Of a stretch of 63,242 nucleotides of DNA, positions 10,828 through 20,169 are shown one piece after another (the first letter of the stretch is position 1; each line of letters starts with the position of its first letter). Both the position numbers and the translations under genes were made by a program. The DNA comes from Geodermatophilus sp. DF01-2. Its GTDB lineage: Bacteria; Actinomycetota; Actinomycetes; Mycobacteriales; Geodermatophilaceae. The stretch spans positions 1 through 63,242 of the forward strand of contig NZ_SPQN01000013.1 in the NCBI RefSeq assembly GCF_004571065.1, given 5' to 3'. The notes beneath the pieces were generated by a model. It searched no databases. It was not told the origin of the DNA and saw only the letters and a program-made list of their open reading frames with translations.

Positions 10828-11490
10828 ATGCGCATCGTTCTCGCCGGAGCCCACGGGCAGGTCGCCCGCCGCCTCGGCCGCCTGCTGTCCGCCCGCGGCG
10901 ACACGGTCGTGGGCATCGTCCGCAACCCGGCGCACGAGGACGACCTGCGCGCGGACGGCGTCGATCCGGTGGTCCTGGACCTCGAGCGGGCCGGCGTGGA
11001 GCAGGTCGCCGACGTGGTGTCCGGGGCGGACGCCGTGGTCTTCGCCGCGGGTGCCGGCCCGGGCAGCGGCGAGGCCCGCAAGCACACCGTCGACAAGGGG
11101 GCGGCCCTGCTGCTGGCCGACGCGGCCGAGCGGGCCGGCGTCCGTCCGTACCTGCTGGTCTCGTCGATGGGCGTGGAACAGGCCCGCCAGGGGACGCCGC
11201 AGGGCATGGACCCGGTGTTCGCCGCCTACCTGCAGGCCAAGCTGGCCGCCGAGGACGCGATCCTGCCCCGCCCCGCGCTCGACACGGTCATCCTGCGACC
11301 CGGCCGGCTCACCGACGACCCCGGCACCGGACGGGTCACCCTGGCCCACGGCGTCGACTTCGGGGAGATCCCGCGGGACGACGTCGCCGCGGTCCTGGCC
11401 GCCCTGCTGGACGCCGGCAAGACGAACGAGGTCGTCGAGCTGGTCGGCGGGGACACCCCCATCGAGGAGGCGGTCGCCGCCCTCCCCTAA
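10828..11490 (+). CDS. NAD(P)-binding oxidoreductase, atypical short-chain dehydrogenase
   Basis: A 220-residue Rossmann protein of the NmrA/YwnB-like atypical SDR group. The nucleotide motif is [14 protein letters not shown] at the N-terminus; [12 protein letters not shown] and [11 protein letters not shown] follow; [16 protein letters not shown] is the typical C-terminal motif. A classical Tyr-x3-Lys pair is not obvious apart from YLQAK. It starts nine bases after the mobA-like stop. Its stop overlaps the truA stop on the other strand (shared CTAA). Substrate unknown. Confidence 0.75.
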   Translation: MRIVLAGAHGQVARRLGRLLSARGDTVVGIVRNPAHEDDLRADGVDPVVLDLERAGVEQVADVVSGADAVVFAAGAGPGSGEARKHTVDKGAALLLADAAERAGVRPYLLVSSMGVEQARQGTPQGMDPVFAAYLQAKLAAEDAILPRPALDTVILRPGRLTDDPGTGRVTLAHGVDFGEIPRDDVAAVLAALLDAGKTNEVVELVGGDTPIEEAVAALP

Positions 11491-12281
11491 TCGCGACGGG
11501 TCCGGGTGACCGCCGCGCGGGCGGCGAGCTCCGCATCGGCCGGATAGTCGACCGCCACCAGCGTCAGCCCGGCCGCCGGGGCGACGACGACCTCCCCCGC
11601 CCGCTGGGTGCGGCTCAGCAGCGTGGCCGGCCAGTCCGGCGCCCGCCGTCCCTCGCCCACGGCCAGCAGGGCGCCCACCAGGCTGCGCACCATCGAGTGG
11701 CAGAAGGCGTCCGCCGAGGCCCGCACGGTCACCAGGTCGCCGTCGCGAGCCGGGGACAGCGCCAGCAGCTCTCGGACCGTCGTGGCGCCCTCCCGGCGGC
11801 GGCAGAAGGCGGCGAAGTCGTGCTCGCCGAGCAGCAGCGCCGCGGCGACGGCCATCGCGTCGACGTCGAGCCGCCGGGGCCAGCCGACCGTGTTCGCGCG
11901 GCGCAGCGGCGGCGGGCCCGCGTCGGCGTCGGTGAGCCGGTAGAGGTAATGGCGGCGCAGCGCCCCGAAGCGGGCGTCGAAGTCCGGCGGCGCCTCGTCG
12001 ACCGCGGGAACGGCGATGTCGGGCGCCAGGACGCCGCGCAGCCGGCGCACCAGGCGGTCCCGCTGCTCCTCCCAGACCGCGCGCGGCACGTCGCTGTGCG
12101 CGACCTGGCCGGTGGCGTGCACGCCCGCGTCGGTGCGGCCGGCGACGGTCAGCTCGGCCGGGACCCGCAGCACGGTGGCCAGCGCCGCCTCGAGGTCACC
12201 CTGCACGGTGCGCTGCCCCGGCTGGCGCGCCCAGCCGTGCAGCGCCGTGCCGTCGTAGGCGATGCGCAGCCGGAGACGGAC
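11487..12281 (-). CDS. truA: tRNA pseudouridine(38-40) synthase TruA, start codon unclear
   Basis: TruA isomerises uridines 38-40 in the tRNA anticodon arm. The catalytic aspartate lies in [17 protein letters not shown], and the N-terminal [17 protein letters not shown] and C-terminal [16 protein letters not shown] blocks are clear. The start is a problem: between the stop of the upstream gene and the conserved domain there is no in-frame ATG, GTG or TTG. The end given here (12281) is the first codon of the conserved region, a GTC. The nearest normal start, ATG at 12440, lies inside the upstream gene and would add over 50 unrelated residues. A 15-bp hairpin occupies the region just before the domain. 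Confidence 0.85.
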   Translation of the reverse strand, partial: VRLRLRIAYDGTALHGWARQPGQRTVQGDLEAALATVLRVPAELTVAGRTDAGVHATGQVAHSDVPRAVWEEQRDRLVRRLRGVLAPDIAVPAVDEAPPDFDARFGALRRHYLYRLTDADAGPPPLRRANTVGWPRRLDVDAMAVAAALLLGEHDFAAFCRRREGATTVRELLALSPARDGDLVTVRASADAFCHSMVRSLVGALLAVGEGRRAPDWPATLLSRTQRAGEVVVAPAAGLTLVAVDYPADAELAARAAVTRTRRD

Positions 12282-12314
12282 GAGCCCGCCACCGGGACGG
12301 GTGGCGGGCTCGTC
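12279..12314 (-). terminator. 15-bp perfect hairpin at the truA 5' end
   Basis: The 15-nt arms at 12279-12293 and 12300-12314 are exact reverse complements with a six-base loop. It lies between the rplQ-coupled gene and truA and would cover the truA initiation region. It could end the alpha operon transcript or restrict truA translation. There is no T-run. Confidence 0.5.
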
Positions 12315-12325
12315 GGACGTGCGTG

Positions 12326-12344
12326 GAGTGGTCAGCGACCACTC
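12326..12344 (-). other. 8-bp hairpin across the stop codon of the rplQ-coupled gene
   Basis: GAGTGGTC and GACCACTC pair around a three-base loop; the structure overlaps the stop at 12343-12345 and precedes the larger hairpin at 12279-12314. Confidence 0.4.
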
Positions 12345-12726
12345 ACTCGGGGTCGGGAGCGGCCTCGCCCCCGGGCGCGTGCGAACCGGCGGTGGCGGCG
12401 TCGCCGAGCTCGGCGGCCTCGACCTCCGCGGCGGCCGCACGGGCCACCTCGGGCGAGAGCGCCGGGTCGTCGACGACGGCGACGTTCTCGGCGGTCGGCT
12501 CCGGGGTGACGTCGGCGTCGTCCTGACGCTCGTCGTCGGGGTTGAAGACGTCGGTGACGACCTGCTGGGCTTCGGGGTCGACGTCGCCGGAGGTCACGGC
12601 CGGCGAGGTGTCGCCGCCGGGCCCGGTGGTCTCGCCCTCCAAGGTCGCGCCCTGGTCGCCGCCGCCGACAGGGACGCCGGCTGCGCCGGCGTTGGCGCCC
12701 TGGCCCGGGTTCTCCCGGCCGCTCAC
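12343..12726 (-). CDS. small acidic low-complexity protein coupled to rplQ
   Basis: A 127-residue acidic protein rich in Ala, Gly, Asp, Glu, Pro and Thr, with no Cys and no recognised domain. No signal peptide or membrane helix. The GTG start overlaps the rplQ stop as GTGA, so it is translated, if at all, by ribosomes finishing L17. Its composition is like the acidic C-terminal tail of the L17 gene just before it, which suggests a related or split tail. Function unknown; it could be a real coupled protein or open sequence created by low-complexity drift. Confidence 0.55.
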   Translation of the reverse strand: MSGRENPGQGANAGAAGVPVGGGDQGATLEGETTGPGGDTSPAVTSGDVDPEAQQVVTDVFNPDDERQDDADVTPEPTAENVAVVDDPALSPEVARAAAAEVEAAELGDAATAGSHAPGGEAAPDPE

Positions 12727-13436
12727 CGGGGGCCGTCCGTGCCGTTGGCGTCGGTCGGGGCCTCCGCGTCCGCGGCGACGGCGTCGTCCGTGGCCTCGGC
12801 GGTGTCGTCGGCCTCCACGGCGCTGTCGTCGGCAGCGGTGGCGTGCTCGGCGGCGTCCGCGTCGACGGCCACAGCGTCGGGGGCGGCGTCGCCCACCGTG
12901 GTCTCGGTGTCGGTCGCCGTGGCGTCCGCATCGGCGCTCTCGAGCGCGTCGGCGGTGACCTCACCGGAGGCGGCAGCGGCACCGGCACCCGTGGCGGCAG
13001 CGGCACCCGTGGCGGCCCCGGAGGCGAACCGGGTGCCGCGGGCACGCTCGGCCTCACCGACGGCCTGCTGGGCCACGGTCTGGCCCTCGACCAGCTCGAT
13101 GACCGCCATGGGAGCGTTGTCACCCTTGCGCGGACCCACCTTGGTGATGCGGGTGTAGCCGCCCGGCCGGTCGGCGAAGCGCGGCCCGATCTCGGCGAAC
13201 AGCGTGTGGACGACGTCCTTGTCCCGGATGGTCGTCATCACCTGGCGCCGGGCGTGCAGGTCGCCGCGCTTGGCGAAGGTCACCAGCTTCTCGGCCAGGG
13301 GACGCAGCCGCTTGGCCTTCGCCTCGGTGGTGGTGATCCGCCCGTGCTCGAACAGCGACGTGGCCAGGTTGGCCAGCATCAGCCGCTCGTGCGCAGGGGA
13401 ACCGCCGAGACGGGGGCCCTTGGTGGGGGTGGGCAT
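12723..13436 (-). CDS. rplQ: 50S ribosomal protein L17 with long acidic C-terminal tail
   Basis: The first 125 or so residues are a normal L17 ([42 protein letters not shown]). Residues from about 135 to 237 are an acidic Ala/Asp/Thr/Glu-rich extension (for example [20 protein letters not shown]) with almost no basic residues. L17 surrounds the peptide exit tunnel opening, so a disordered tail would project from that side; this is inference. It follows rpoA in the alpha operon, with repeat copy B between them. Confidence 0.95.
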   Translation of the reverse strand: MPTPTKGPRLGGSPAHERLMLANLATSLFEHGRITTTEAKAKRLRPLAEKLVTFAKRGDLHARRQVMTTIRDKDVVHTLFAEIGPRFADRPGGYTRITKVGPRKGDNAPMAVIELVEGQTVAQQAVGEAERARGTRFASGAATGAAAATGAGAAAASGEVTADALESADADATATDTETTVGDAAPDAVAVDADAAEHATAADDSAVEADDTAEATDDAVAADAEAPTDANGTDGPR

Positions 13437-13611
13437 GTCGGTCCTTCCTCAGGCTGCCGGGCCGCGGTGCCGGCTGCGTTCCGTGGTGGTGCTGACGTCT
13501 CGCGCGCGGAGCGCGCGGTGATGCCTCCGGGACCAGTGTGGCGCGCCCGGCAGCGGTGCCGGACGGCGGGTCGCCCCGCCATCCGGCCGGCCCCGCTGCA
13601 GACCCGGTCGC

Positions 13612-13695
13612 GGCCCCGTCCCGGGTCCCGCCCCGAGCTTGCGAGGGGTGGGGAGGAGGCGGACCTTCTACGAGGGGTGGGGAGGACGGGGTCCT
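13612..13695. repeat. palindromic gene-end element, copy B (composite)
   Basis: The element starts one base after the rpoA stop codon. The right half appears twice (GCGAGGGGTGGGGAGGA, then CGAGGGGTGGGGAGGACGGG), so this copy looks like a partial internal duplication. It lies inside the alpha operon between rpoA and rplQ. Confidence 0.7.
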
Positions 13696-13696
13696 C

Positions 13697-14773
13697 TCAG
13701 AGCTGCTCGGTCTCCTGGTAGGAGCCGTCGTCGTACTGCGCCTGGTCGTACCCGGCGGCGAACTCCCCGTGGCCCTGGTAGGCATCGGTCTCGTAGCCCT
13801 CGTCGTAGCTCTCGACCGAGGTGGGGATGAACCCGGGCGGGCTGTCCTTGAGGGCCAGACCCATGGCCGCCAGCTTCATCTTGACCTCGTCGATCGACTT
13901 GGCCCCGAAGTTCCGGATGTCCAACAGGTCGGCCTCGGAGCGGGTGACCAGCTCACCGACGGTGTGCACGCCCTCGCGCTTCAGGCAGTTGTAGGACCGG
14001 ACGGTGAGGTCCATGTCCTCGATCGGCATCGAGAAGTTCGCGATGTCGGCGGCCTCGGCCGGGCTCGGGCCGACCTCGATGCCCTCGGCGTCGATGTTCA
14101 GCTCGCGCAGCAGGCCGAACAGCTCGACCAGCGTGGAGCCGGCACTGGCGATGGCGTCGCGCGGGGCGATCGACGGCTTGGTCTCGACGTCGACGACCAG
14201 GCGGTCGAAGTCGGTCCGCTGCTCGACACGGGTGGCCTCGACGGCGTAGGTCACCTTGAGGACCGGCGAGTAGATCGAGTCGACCGGGATCCGGCCGATC
14301 TCCTGGCCGGGCTGCTTGTTCTGCGGCGCCGGCACGTAGCCGCGGCCCCGCTCGACGACCAGCTCGATCTCCAGCCGACCCTTGCCGTTGAGCGTGGCGA
14401 TGTGCAGGTCGGGGTTGTGCACCTCGACACCGGCCGGGGGAGCGATGTCGGCGGCGGTGACCTCACCCGGACCCTGCTTGCGCAGGTACATGGTCACCGG
14501 CTCGTCCGAGTCGGAGCTGACGACCAGGCCCTTGAGGTTGAGGATGATCTCGGTGACGTCCTCCTTGACGCCCGGCACGGTGGTGAACTCGTGCAGGGTG
14601 CCCTCGATCCGGATGCTGGTGACAGCAGCGCCGGGGATCGACGACAGGAGGGTGCGGCGCAGGGAGTTGCCGAGGGTGTAGCCGAAGCCGGGCTCCAGCG
14701 GCTCGATGACGAACCGCGAACGTGACTCGGTGAGGGTCTCCTCGGTCAGCGTGGGGCGCTGTGCGATGAGCAT
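13697..14773 (-). CDS. rpoA: DNA-directed RNA polymerase subunit alpha
   Basis: A 358-residue alpha subunit. The N-terminal assembly domain has [20 protein letters not shown] and [16 protein letters not shown]. The C-terminal domain (from about residue 250) has the helix-hairpin-helix region [19 protein letters not shown] and [16 protein letters not shown], which contacts UP elements and activators. It ends in an acidic, Tyr- and Gln-containing tail. It is placed rpsD-rpoA-rplQ as in other bacteria. Confidence 0.97.
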   Translation of the reverse strand: MLIAQRPTLTEETLTESRSRFVIEPLEPGFGYTLGNSLRRTLLSSIPGAAVTSIRIEGTLHEFTTVPGVKEDVTEIILNLKGLVVSSDSDEPVTMYLRKQGPGEVTAADIAPPAGVEVHNPDLHIATLNGKGRLEIELVVERGRGYVPAPQNKQPGQEIGRIPVDSIYSPVLKVTYAVEATRVEQRTDFDRLVVDVETKPSIAPRDAIASAGSTLVELFGLLRELNIDAEGIEVGPSPAEAADIANFSMPIEDMDLTVRSYNCLKREGVHTVGELVTRSEADLLDIRNFGAKSIDEVKMKLAAMGLALKDSPPGFIPTSVESYDEGYETDAYQGHGEFAAGYDQAQYDDGSYQETEQL

Positions 14774-14871
14774 GGTGGTGTTCTCCTCGATGTCCTCCGG
14801 CGCCCGCCATATGACGCCGTGAGGGGGTGGTGCAGGCCCCGGCGGACATCCGTCCGCCCGCCGGGGCCGTC

Positions 14872-14926
14872 GGCCCCGTCCCGAGGCTCACCCCGAGCGT
14901 GCGAGGGGTGAGGAGGACGGGGTCCT
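14872..14926. repeat. palindromic gene-end element, copy C
   Basis: A nearly exact match to copy A (arms GGCCCCGTCCC and GGACGGGGTCC, core CACCCCGAGCGTGCGAGGGG). Four bases from the rpsD stop codon, between rpsD and rpoA. Confidence 0.75.
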
Positions 14927-14930
14927 TCAA

Positions 14931-15557
14931 CTACTTGGAGTAGAGCTCGACGATCAGCTGCTCCTGGACCGGGGTGTCGATCACCTGACGAGCCGGGACG
15001 CTGTGGACCAGCACGCGCAGCTGGCTGCTGATGACCTCCAGCCACGGCGGCACCGGACGCTCGCCGGCGCGGGCCTGGGCGACCTCGAAGGGCAGCATCC
15101 GCCGCGACTTCTCGGCGACCTCGATGATGTCGTTGGAGCTCACTCGGTACGACGGGATGTCGACCTTGCGGCCGTTCACCCGGATGTGGCCGTGGCGCAC
15201 CAGCTGGCGGGCCATGTCGCGGGACTCGGCGAAGCCGGCCCGGTACACGACGTTGTCCAGGCGCGACTCGAGGATCTGCAGCAGGACCTCACCGGTCTTG
15301 CCCGACTTCTTGTTGGCCTCTTCGTAGTAGCCGCGGAACTGCTTCTCCAGGACGCCGTAGATGCGGCGCGCCTTCTGCTTCTCGCGCAGCTGCAGCAGGT
15401 ACTCGCTGTCCTTGCTGCGACCCCGACCGTGCTCGCCCGGCGGATAGGGCCGGATCTCGATCGGGCACTTCGGGGACTCGCACTTGCTGCCCTTGAGGAA
15501 CAGCTTCATCTTCTCGCGCCGGCACATGCGGCAGTCGGCTCCGGTGTAACGGGCCAC
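14931..15557 (-). CDS. rpsD: 30S ribosomal protein S4
   Basis: A 208-residue S4, a primary 16S rRNA binder. It is the zinc-binding form: [18 protein letters not shown] followed by ESPKC gives four cysteines near the N-terminus. The S4 RNA-binding domain is [20 protein letters not shown] and [21 protein letters not shown] start at 15557. In many bacteria S4 is the translational repressor of the alpha operon; nothing in the sequence confirms that here. Confidence 0.96.
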   Translation of the reverse strand: MARYTGADCRMCRREKMKLFLKGSKCESPKCPIEIRPYPPGEHGRGRSKDSEYLLQLREKQKARRIYGVLEKQFRGYYEEANKKSGKTGEVLLQILESRLDNVVYRAGFAESRDMARQLVRHGHIRVNGRKVDIPSYRVSSNDIIEVAEKSRRMLPFEVAQARAGERPVPPWLEVISSQLRVLVHSVPARQVIDTPVQEQLIVELYSK

Positions 15558-15592
15558 GTCAGGTACTCCTCGTCAGTCTCGTCAGTGGCCGG

Positions 15593-16000
15593 TCAGACCC
15601 GGCGGCGCTTCTTGGGGCGGCAGCCGTTGTGCGGCTGCGGGGTCACGTCCTGGATCTGGCCGACCTCGAGGCCGGTGGCCTGGAGGGACCGGATGGCGGT
15701 CTCGCGGCCGGAGCCGGGGCCCTTGACGAAGACGTCGACCTTGCGCATGCCGTGCTCCTGCGCCTTGCGCGCGGCGTTCTCGGCGGCCATCTGCGCGGCG
15801 AACGGCGTGGACTTGCGCGAGCCCTTGAAGCCGACGTGGCCGGCAGAGGCCCAGCTGATCACGTTCCCGTTGGGGTCGGTGATCGACACGATCGTGTTGT
15901 TGAACGTGCTCTTGATGTGCGCGGCGCCGTGGGCGACGTTCTTCTTCTCCTTGCGGCGGACCTTCTTGGCACCAGCCGCGGCGCGAGCCCTGGGAGGCAT
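15593..16000 (-). CDS. rpsK: 30S ribosomal protein S11
   Basis: A 135-residue S11 of the small-subunit platform. The core [20 protein letters not shown] and [19 protein letters not shown] is standard, and the tail ends in the basic KKRRRV. The ATG at 16000 ([13 protein letters not shown]) has GGAG just upstream; the open frame upstream of it is not part of the protein. Located between rpsM and rpsD. Confidence 0.96.
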   Translation of the reverse strand: MPPRARAAAGAKKVRRKEKKNVAHGAAHIKSTFNNTIVSITDPNGNVISWASAGHVGFKGSRKSTPFAAQMAAENAARKAQEHGMRKVDVFVKGPGSGRETAIRSLQATGLEVGQIQDVTPQPHNGCRPKKRRRV

Positions 16001-16048
16001 GTCTCTCCGGTTTCCTTGCTGATCAGTGGCCTGGTGACGCGATGGAAC

Positions 16049-16105
16049 GGCCACCCTTCAGGGTCCCGCGCCGAGCCTGCGAGACGTGGGGGGAAGGGTG
16101 GTCCT
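16049..16105. repeat. palindromic gene-end element, copy D
   Basis: Divergent copy: arms GGCCACCCTTC and GAAGGGTGGTCC, core CGCGCCGAGCCTGCGAGACG. The compensating changes in both arms keep the stem paired, which suggests selection on structure. It begins one base from the rpsM stop. Confidence 0.7.
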
Positions 16106-16106
16106 T

Positions 16107-16487
16107 CTACTTCTTGCCGGCCTTCTTCTTGCCGGCGATGGTCTTGCGCGGACCCTTGCTCGAGCGCGCGTTGGTACGGGTGCGCTGCCCGTGCACGGGC
16201 AGGCCGCGACGGTGACGCAGGCCCTGGTAGCAGCCGATCTCCACCTTGCGGCGGATGTCGGCGGCCACCTCGCGGCGCAGGTCACCCTCGACGCGGAAGT
16301 GCTCGTCGATGTAGTCGCGCAGCTTCAGCAGGTCCTCGTCCGTGAGATCCCTGGCGCGCAGGTCGGGGCTGACGCCCGTCGCGGCCAGGGTCTCCTTGGC
16401 GTGGGCCTTGCCGATGCCGTAGATGTAGGTGAGCGCGATCTCCATCCGCTTCTCGCGGGGCAGGTCGACGCCGGCCAGTCGTGCCAT
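16107..16487 (-). CDS. rpsM: 30S ribosomal protein S13
   Basis: A 126-residue S13 of the small-subunit head, contacting P-site tRNA and bridge B1. It begins [20 protein letters not shown] and has [14 protein letters not shown] and the C-terminal [17 protein letters not shown] block with a Lys-rich tail. The ATG at 16487 is the family start; a longer frame runs back through rpmJ. It follows rpmJ by 14 bases. Confidence 0.96.
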   Translation of the reverse strand: MARLAGVDLPREKRMEIALTYIYGIGKAHAKETLAATGVSPDLRARDLTDEDLLKLRDYIDEHFRVEGDLRREVAADIRRKVEIGCYQGLRHRRGLPVHGQRTRTNARSSKGPRKTIAGKKKAGKK

Positions 16488-16501
16488 GTCCAGGTACTCC
16501 C

Positions 16502-16615
16502 TCAGCCCTGCCGCTGCTTGTGGCGGGCGTTGTCGCAGATGACCATGACCCGGCCGTGCCGGCGGATCACCTTGCACTTGTCGCAGATCTTCTTCACCGA
16601 CGGCTGGACCTTCAC
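16502..16615 (-). CDS. rpmJ: 50S ribosomal protein L36
   Basis: A 37-residue protein beginning (as Met from GTG) [20 protein letters not shown] and ending [15 protein letters not shown]. The zinc ligands Cys11, Cys14, Cys27 and His32 are all present, so this is the zinc-dependent form. It sits between infA and rpsM, the usual place. Confidence 0.95.
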   Translation of the reverse strand: MKVQPSVKKICDKCKVIRRHGRVMVICDNARHKQRQG

Positions 16616-16688
16616 CGGTGCCGCCCCTCATTCCTGTCGATCGTGCGCCGAGCGCGCCCGCCCCTTCGGGGATTGCGCGCAGCGGCGG

Positions 16689-16910
16689 TTACTTGTACCG
16701 GTAGACGATGCGACCACGGGTCAGGTCGTAGGGCGAGAGCTCCACGACCACGCGGTCCTCGGGCAGGATGCGGATGTAGTGCTGGCGCATCTTGCCGCTG
16801 ATGTGGGCGAGCACCCGGTGCCCGTTCTGCAGCTCGACCCGGAACATCGCGTTGGGCAGCGGCTCGACGACGCGACCCTCGACCTCGATGGCCCCGTCCT
16901 TCTTCGCCAT
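16689..16910 (-). CDS. infA: translation initiation factor IF-1
   Basis: A 73-residue OB-fold protein, [20 protein letters not shown] through [20 protein letters not shown] and ending RIVYRYK. IF-1 blocks the A site during initiation. The ATG at 16910 is the family start; a GTG nine bases upstream is a weaker option. First gene of the alpha operon, with a promoter-like pair about 170 bp upstream. Confidence 0.96.
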   Translation of the reverse strand: MAKKDGAIEVEGRVVEPLPNAMFRVELQNGHRVLAHISGKMRQHYIRILPEDRVVVELSPYDLTRGRIVYRYK

Positions 16911-17082
16911 GCCCGACACGGCCTCCCTGACTCGATGGTGCTGGTGTCCCTAGCGCGCCCACGCCGGTACCCGGCGGACGCGCTCGGTTGTGTACAGAAC
17001 GGATGGTGCAGACACTCCCGCGAGGGCGCCCTGGGTCGTACGGCCACAGCACGACAGCAGGACGGCGCGAGCGCCATCGGCT

Positions 17083-17112
17083 ACTGTACCCCGCCCCGGC
17101 GCGCCTCTCCAA
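17083..17112 (-). promoter_or_regulatory. candidate promoter for infA and the alpha operon
   Basis: On the minus strand TTGGAG (17107-17112) and TACAGT (17083-17088) are 18 bp apart, a good primary-sigma pair in very GC-rich sequence. Transcription would begin near 17076 and leave a leader of about 165 nt. The rest of the 309-bp gap between infA and map holds repeat copy E and no convincing gene. Confidence 0.45.
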
Positions 17113-17166
17113 CCTGGGCCACCGGGGATGGTGGGTGGGGAAGGGCACAGCGGACGGTGGCCGAAG

Positions 17167-17221
17167 TTCCCCTCCTCCTCGCCCCTCGCACGCTCGGGCC
17201 GAGCCTCGGGAGGGGGCCTTT
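17167..17221. repeat. palindromic gene-end element, copy E (inverted)
   Basis: Reads in the opposite direction from most copies (CCCCTCGCACGCTCGG core). It overlaps the map stop codon by two bases, so it sits exactly at the end of map and may end the spc-operon transcript before infA. Confidence 0.65.
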
Positions 17222-18080
17222 AGGTGCGGGGGCTGACCCCGAACGGGGCCAGCCCGGCGACGCCGCCGTCCTCGGCCGTGAGCACCCACGGACCCTCGGG
17301 CGTGATGGCGACGGTGTGCTCGAAGTGGGCCGCGCGCGACCCGTCCTTGGTAACCACGGTCCAGCCGTCCTCGAGCTCGACGGTGGCCGGGTCTCCCACG
17401 GTGACCATCGGTTCGATGGCCAGGGCCAGACCGGGCACCAGCCGGGGACCGCGCCCGGGCCGGCCGTAGTTCAGCACGTGCGGGTCCTGGTGCATCTCGG
17501 TGCCGATTCCGTGGCCACCGTAGTGGTCGACGATCCCGTAGGCGTGGTGCTCGGCGGTGATCGTCTGCTCGACCGCGTGGCTGATGTCGGTCAGCCGTCC
17601 GCCGGCCAGCGCCTTGGCCAACCCGGCCCACATCGACCGCTCGGTGACGTCGATGAGCGCGGCGTCCTCCGCCGACGGCGGCCCGACGGTGACGGTGACG
17701 GCGGAGTCACCGTGCCAGCCGTGCAGGATCGCGCCGCAGTCGATGGAGATGTTGTCCCCTTCGGCGAGCGCGCGGCTGCGGTCCGGGATGCCGTGCACGA
17801 CCTCGTCGTTGATGGATGCGCAGATGCTGCCGGTGAACCCGTGGTAGCCCAGGAACGACGGCACCGCGCCGGCACCGCGGATGTGGTCCTCGGCAATGGC
17901 GTCCAGCTCACCGGTGGTCACCCCGGGCCGGACTGCCGCACGCACCGCGGCGATGGCCCCGGCCACGACGAGCCCGGCGGCACGCATGAGCTCGAGCTCG
18001 TGCGGCGTCTTGATCTGGATCATCCGTCCACTCCACTTCGCCAGCAGCGGGAGCCGGCCGAGAATCCCGGCGGCGCTCAT
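17220..18080 (-). CDS. map: type I methionine aminopeptidase
   Basis: Up to 286 residues. It removes the initiator Met from new proteins. Metal ligands are visible: two Asp (SIDCGAILHGWHGDSA), His in GGHGIGTEMHQDP, Glu in LAIEPMVTVGD and Glu in AHFEHTVAI. The ATG at 18080 has a GAGGAAGAGG site; a second Met at 18023 (MIQIKTPHELELMR) matches the usual family start, so the first 19 residues are doubtful. It follows adk by 16 bp. Confidence 0.93.
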   Translation of the reverse strand: MSAAGILGRLPLLAKWSGRMIQIKTPHELELMRAAGLVVAGAIAAVRAAVRPGVTTGELDAIAEDHIRGAGAVPSFLGYHGFTGSICASINDEVVHGIPDRSRALAEGDNISIDCGAILHGWHGDSAVTVTVGPPSAEDAALIDVTERSMWAGLAKALAGGRLTDISHAVEQTITAEHHAYGIVDHYGGHGIGTEMHQDPHVLNYGRPGRGPRLVPGLALAIEPMVTVGDPATVELEDGWTVVTKDGSRAAHFEHTVAITPEGPWVLTAEDGGVAGLAPFGVSPRT

Positions 18081-18096
18081 GTACGGCGCCTCTTCC

Positions 18097-18711
18097 TCAG
18101 CCCGCGCTCGGCCCGTCGGGACGCGCGCCTCGGCAGGCTTCCAAGGCGGTCAGCGCCCGTTGGGTGACCTCCTCGACCGCGCCGATCGCGTCCATGCGCG
18201 CGAGCAGCCCCTCGGTCTCGTACCAACCGGAGAGGGGGGCGGTCTGTTCCCGGTAGACCTGCAGCCGGTGACGCACCGTCTCGGGTTCGTCATCGGAGCG
18301 CTGCACCCACTGCCCGTCGACCAGCATGCGCCGGCCGGAGAGGCGGCGCACCAGCTCGTCCTCGTCGACGACGAGCTCCAGCACGCAGTCGAGGCCGTGG
18401 CCGAGCTCCTCCAGGGACGAGCGCAGCTGCTCGGCCTGGGCGATGGTGCGGGGAAAGCCGTCGAGCAGGAAGCCGCCCTTGGCGTCGGCCTCGGCGAGCC
18501 GGCCCTTGACCATGGCCACGGTGATCTCGTCGGGGACGAGGTCCCCGGCGTCCATGTAGCCCTTGGCCGCAAGGCCCAGCTCGGTCTTCCCGCTCACGTT
18601 CGCCCGGAAGATGTCTCCGGTCGAGATCGCCGGGACGCCGAGCTGTCCGGCGATGATCTGTGCCTGGGTTCCCTTGCCCGCACCCGGAGGGCCGAGCAGC
18701 ACGACGCGCAC
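18097..18711 (-). CDS. adk: adenylate kinase
   Basis: A 204-residue kinase interconverting ATP+AMP and 2 ADP. The P-loop is [13 protein letters not shown], with [10 protein letters not shown] and [17 protein letters not shown] for AMP. The LID is short ([19 protein letters not shown]) and has none of the four zinc cysteines of longer bacterial forms. The GTG start shares one base with the secY stop (TAGTG), so it is coupled to secY. Confidence 0.95.
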   Translation of the reverse strand: MRVVLLGPPGAGKGTQAQIIAGQLGVPAISTGDIFRANVSGKTELGLAAKGYMDAGDLVPDEITVAMVKGRLAEADAKGGFLLDGFPRTIAQAEQLRSSLEELGHGLDCVLELVVDEDELVRRLSGRRMLVDGQWVQRSDDEPETVRHRLQVYREQTAPLSGWYETEGLLARMDAIGAVEEVTQRALTALEACRGARPDGPSAG

Positions 18712-20021
18712 TACTTCAGGAACCCTTCGTAATTGCGCTGGTTGAGTTGCGTCTCGATCTGCTTCACCGTCTCCAACCCCACTCCGACCATGATGAGGAC
18801 CGCGACCCCGCCGAACGGGAAGTTCTGGTTCTGCCCCGGCTGGGTGACGGCGAGGAAGAAATTGGGCAGCACGGCCACCACGCCGAGGTAGAGCGACCCG
18901 GGCAGGGTGATCCGGGAGAGCACGTACTGCAGGTACTCGGCGGTCGGCCGACCCGGACGGATGCCGGGGATGAAGCCGCCGTAGCGCTTCATGTCCTCGG
19001 CTCGTTCCTCCGGGTTGAAAGTGATCGACACGTAGAAGTACGTGAAGAACACGATCAGCCCGAAGAAGACCGCGATGTGCACCGGGCTGCTCTGGTCGAT
19101 GACGTAGTTCTCGAAGAACTGCCGGACCCCACCGGTCTCGTCGCCCTGCAGTTGGACGATCAGCTGTGGCAGGTAGAGCAGCGACGAGGCGAAGATGACC
19201 GGGATGACGCCGGCCTGGTTGACCTTCAGCGGCAGGTAGGTCGACGTCCCGCCGTACATCCGGCGGCCGACCATGCGCTTGGCGTACTGCACGGGGATGC
19301 GTCGTTGGGCCTGTTCGACGTAGACCACCGCACCGATGATCAGCAGTGCGAAGGCGCAGACGACGGCGAAGACCAAGGCGCCGCGGGTCTGCAGGATCGC
19401 ACCGCCCTCGGCCGGGATGCGCGCAGCGATCGAGGTGAAGATCAGCACGGACATGCCGTTGCCGATCCCCTTCTCGGTCAGCAGCTCGCCCAGCCACATG
19501 ATCACAGCAGTGCCGGCGGTCAGCGCGATGACCAGCACGATCGTCGTCCAGATCGAGTCGGACGGGATGATGTCCTGCGAGCAACCGGGGAAGAGCTGGC
19601 CGCTGCGGGCCAGAGCGATGATGCCCGTGCTCTGCAGGACGGCGAGGGCGATCGTCAGGTAGCGGGTGTACTGGGTCAGCTTCTGCTGGCCCGACTGCCC
19701 TTCCTTCTTCAGCTGCTCGAAGCGCGGGATGACCACGACCAGCAGCTGCACGATGATGCTCGCCGTGATGTACGGCATGATGCCGAGCGCGAAGACCGAC
19801 AGCCGCAGCAGCGCTCCGCCGGAGAAGAGGTTGACCAGCGAGTAGAGGTCGCGCTGGTCGGAGGCCTGCGCCTGTTCGAGGCAGCTGTTGATGGCCTCGA
19901 CCGAGACGCCGGGGCCGGGGATCGCCGCCCCCAGCCGGTACACGGCGATGATCGCCAGGGAGAACAGCAGCTTGCGCCGGAGGTCTGGCGTCCGGAACGC
20001 CGCGGCGAACGCCTGCAGCAC
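18711..20021 (-). CDS. secY: protein translocase subunit SecY
   Basis: A 436-residue, ten-helix inner-membrane channel protein. It begins [20 protein letters not shown]; hydrophobic segments follow along the whole length, with the family motifs [15 protein letters not shown] and [17 protein letters not shown]. The GTG at 20021 is preceded by GGGGAGGGC; the open frame further upstream is repeat copy F. As usual it is encoded between rplO and adk in the spc operon. Confidence 0.96.
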   Translation of the reverse strand: MLQAFAAAFRTPDLRRKLLFSLAIIAVYRLGAAIPGPGVSVEAINSCLEQAQASDQRDLYSLVNLFSGGALLRLSVFALGIMPYITASIIVQLLVVVIPRFEQLKKEGQSGQQKLTQYTRYLTIALAVLQSTGIIALARSGQLFPGCSQDIIPSDSIWTTIVLVIALTAGTAVIMWLGELLTEKGIGNGMSVLIFTSIAARIPAEGGAILQTRGALVFAVVCAFALLIIGAVVYVEQAQRRIPVQYAKRMVGRRMYGGTSTYLPLKVNQAGVIPVIFASSLLYLPQLIVQLQGDETGGVRQFFENYVIDQSSPVHIAVFFGLIVFFTYFYVSITFNPEERAEDMKRYGGFIPGIRPGRPTAEYLQYVLSRITLPGSLYLGVVAVLPNFFLAVTQPGQNQNFPFGGVAVLIMVGVGLETVKQIETQLNQRNYEGFLK

Positions 20022-20109
20022 GTGCCCTCCCCTGCTCGGTCGGATGAGGTTAGCAATGCGCGGCCCGGCGGCTGCGGAAGCCGCCGGGCCGCGGGTGACT
20101 TGCTGGAAC

Positions 20110-20166
20110 GGCCGCCCTTCAGGGGCCCACGCCGAGCGTGCGACGCGTGGGGGGAAGGGCGGTCCT
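20110..20166. repeat. palindromic gene-end element, copy F
   Basis: Arms GGCCGCCCTTC and GAAGGGCGGTCC with core CACGCCGAGCGTGCGACGCG. It lies three bases from the rplO stop, between rplO and secY, and like copy D shows paired changes in both arms. Confidence 0.7.
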
Positions 20167-20169
20167 TCT

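Noticed and set aside
16911-17219. Small genes in the infA-map gap
   Set aside because: Short frames on both strands lack ribosome-binding sites and similarity; the gap holds a promoter and repeat copy E.
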